Of a DNA stretch of 32,257 bases, positions 31,132 to 32,257 are shown one piece after another (position 1 is the stretch's first letter; each line of letters opens with the position of its first letter). Both the position numbers and the translations under genes were made by a program. The notes under the pieces were generated by a model. The model saw nothing but the letters and a program-made list of their open reading frames with translations. It searched no databases and was not told the origin of the DNA. This DNA is from Salinivirgaceae bacterium (lineage in GTDB: Bacteria > Bacteroidota > Bacteroidia > Bacteroidales > SZUA-534). The stretch lies in contig JAGCNL010000022.1 of the NCBI GenBank assembly GCA_017645945.1, positions 1 through 32,257 of the forward strand, given 5' to 3'.

Positions 31132-32256
31132 TTAGTTAGACTTCATTGCCTCTTCCACTTCGCTGTTGACCAGTTTTGCGAAATCCTCAAGACTCATTGA
31201 GCCTTTGTCGCCGTCGCCCTGTCGGCGGACGGAAACAGTGTTGCTTTCAGCCTCTTTTTCGCCAACGATTAGCATGTAAGGAATACGCTTTAACTCATTG
31301 TCACGTATCTTTTTACCTATCTTCTCGTTGCGCTCGTCAACGGCGGTGCGAATATCGTAATTTTCCAGAATATTGGAAACCTTTTGTGCAAATTCGTTGT
31401 ATTTTTCGCTAATTGGCAGAATTACAGCCTGTTCGGGCGTCAGCCACAATGGGAATTTGCCACCAGTGTGCTCTATAAGCACGGCAACAAAACGCTCCAT
31501 TGAGCCAAAAGGCGCGCGGTGAATCATTACGGGCCGATGTTTCTGATTGTCAGCACCCATATATTCAAGGTCGAAGCGCTCGGGCAGGTTGTAGTCAACC
31601 TGAATGGTGCCCAACTGCCAGCGGCGGCCGATTGCGTCGCGAACCATAAAGTCGAGTTTCGGACCGTAGAAGGCAGCCTCGCCGTATTCAACCACAGCGT
31701 CAAGGTTCTTCTCTTTGCAAGCCTCGATAATCTCCTGCTCGGCTTTTGCCCAAAGCTCGTCGCTGCCCACGTATTTCTCGTGGTTGTTGGGGTCACGAAG
31801 CGATATCTGAGCCTCAACTTTGTCGAAGTTCAAAGCCTTGAAAATGATTTGGATAATGTCCATAACCTTGCAGAACTCCTCTTTCACTTGGTCGGGACGG
31901 CAGAAAAGATGCGCGTCGTCCTGCGTGAACGAGCGAACACGTGTAAGTCCGTGAAGCTCACCACTTTGCTCATAGCGGTAAACGGTTCCGAACTCTGCAA
32001 TACGCAGCGGAAGGTCTTTGTATGAGCGCGGTGTGTTCTTGTAAATCATACAGTGGTGCGGGCAGTTCATCGGCTTGAGCATATAAACCTCGCCTTCCTC
32101 GGGTGTGGTGATGGGTTGGAAACTGTCTTTTCCGTAGTGGTCCCAGTGGCCCGAAGTTACGTAAAGTTGCTTTCCACCGATGTGCGGTGTCATAACCTGC
32201 TGATAGCCATATCGTTTTTGAATCTTCTTCAGATAATCTTCAAGGCGAAGACGTAC
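31132..32256 (-). CDS. thrS: Threonyl-tRNA synthetase, C-terminal part
   Basis: The last 374 residues of threonyl-tRNA synthetase, cut by the right window edge. Class II catalytic-domain motifs are visible: [36 protein letters not shown] (motif 2) and [20 protein letters not shown] (motif 3), with zinc-binding Cys and His among them. The anticodon-binding domain starts at [15 protein letters not shown] and ends with the [15 protein letters not shown] and [14 protein letters not shown] segments. An internal ATG at 32193 is not the start because the frame and family similarity continue upstream to the edge. Its stop is 15 bases before the proposed infC start, so the two are co-transcribed. Confidence 0.97.
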   Translation of the reverse strand, partial: VRLRLEDYLKKIQKRYGYQQVMTPHIGGKQLYVTSGHWDHYGKDSFQPITTPEEGEVYMLKPMNCPHHCMIYKNTPRSYKDLPLRIAEFGTVYRYEQSGELHGLTRVRSFTQDDAHLFCRPDQVKEEFCKVMDIIQIIFKALNFDKVEAQISLRDPNNHEKYVGSDELWAKAEQEIIEACKEKNLDAVVEYGEAAFYGPKLDFMVRDAIGRRWQLGTIQVDYNLPERFDLEYMGADNQKHRPVMIHRAPFGSMERFVAVLIEHTGGKFPLWLTPEQAVILPISEKYNEFAQKVSNILENYDIRTAVDERNEKIGKKIRDNELKRIPYMLIVGEKEAESNTVSVRRQGDGDKGSMSLEDFAKLVNSEVEEAMKSN

Positions 32257-32257
32257 G

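Overview
The window reads as a chromosome segment of a Bacteroidales-like member of the Bacteroidota. The support is the rpoC-DUF3467 neighbourhood, TAnnTTTG-type -7 boxes in front of several genes, a type IX secretion (T9SS) style C-terminal sorting domain, BspA-type leucine-rich repeats, a sodium-pumping methylmalonyl-CoA decarboxylase gene set, and a large-insert signal peptidase I. No tRNA, rRNA, CRISPR array, transposase or integrase was seen.

Layout. 1-1354: 3' end of rpoC, a terminator, and a DUF3467 gene. 1355-3006: a terminator, then four 18-bp direct repeats at an exact 33-bp period with a -7 box between the third and fourth, leading into an AAA ATPase with a DUF4143 domain. 3007-3411: no protein gene, but a strongly folded 6S-like RNA with its own terminator. 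3412-6083: cell-envelope genes (LPP20-like lipoprotein, a DUF5683-like membrane protein, a lipoprotein with three ~98-residue repeats). 6113-7749: an AT-rich DUF2971 gene and a putative AbiC-like membrane gene, a candidate phage-defence pair. 7763-10939: a large secreted protein with LRR repeats, eight InlB-B-type repeats and a sorting tail.

10940-15255 is the most unusual part. The 3' end of the surface-protein gene and its downstream flank occur again as a 220-bp direct repeat (10791-11010 and 14973-15192, 10 mismatches counted by eye). Between the copies, on the minus strand, lie an AbiH-family gene, an Mrr-like nuclease gene and a class II Fic gene. Beside the right copy is the C-terminal remnant of a second Fic gene on the plus strand. 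Three related palindromes surround fic, a 31-bp repeat (one mismatch) precedes both abiH and the nuclease gene, and palindromic GTAGAGACG elements lie inside the 220-bp repeats. This looks like a repeatedly rearranged defence island.

15256-18532: a ClC chloride channel/transporter, a flavin reductase, and a VapBC toxin-antitoxin pair bracketed by a perfect 28-bp direct repeat. 18533-20097: a HAD hydrolase overlapping a lipid kinase. 20177-24337: a four-gene sodium-translocating methylmalonyl-CoA decarboxylase operon (alpha, delta with lamin-tail domain, biotin carrier, beta) ending in a strong terminator; it would carry out the last step of the succinate-to-propionate route and export Na+. 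24706-26763: dapB and lepB. 26848-29778: a GH3-serine hydrolase fusion probably acting on cell wall material. 29842-32256: the translation operon thrS-infC-rpmI-rplT with a terminator; infC appears to start at an AUA codon.

Best candidates for undescribed biology are the phased-repeat promoter of the ATPase gene, the DUF2971/AbiC-like pair, and the repeat-flanked AbiH/nuclease/Fic island.
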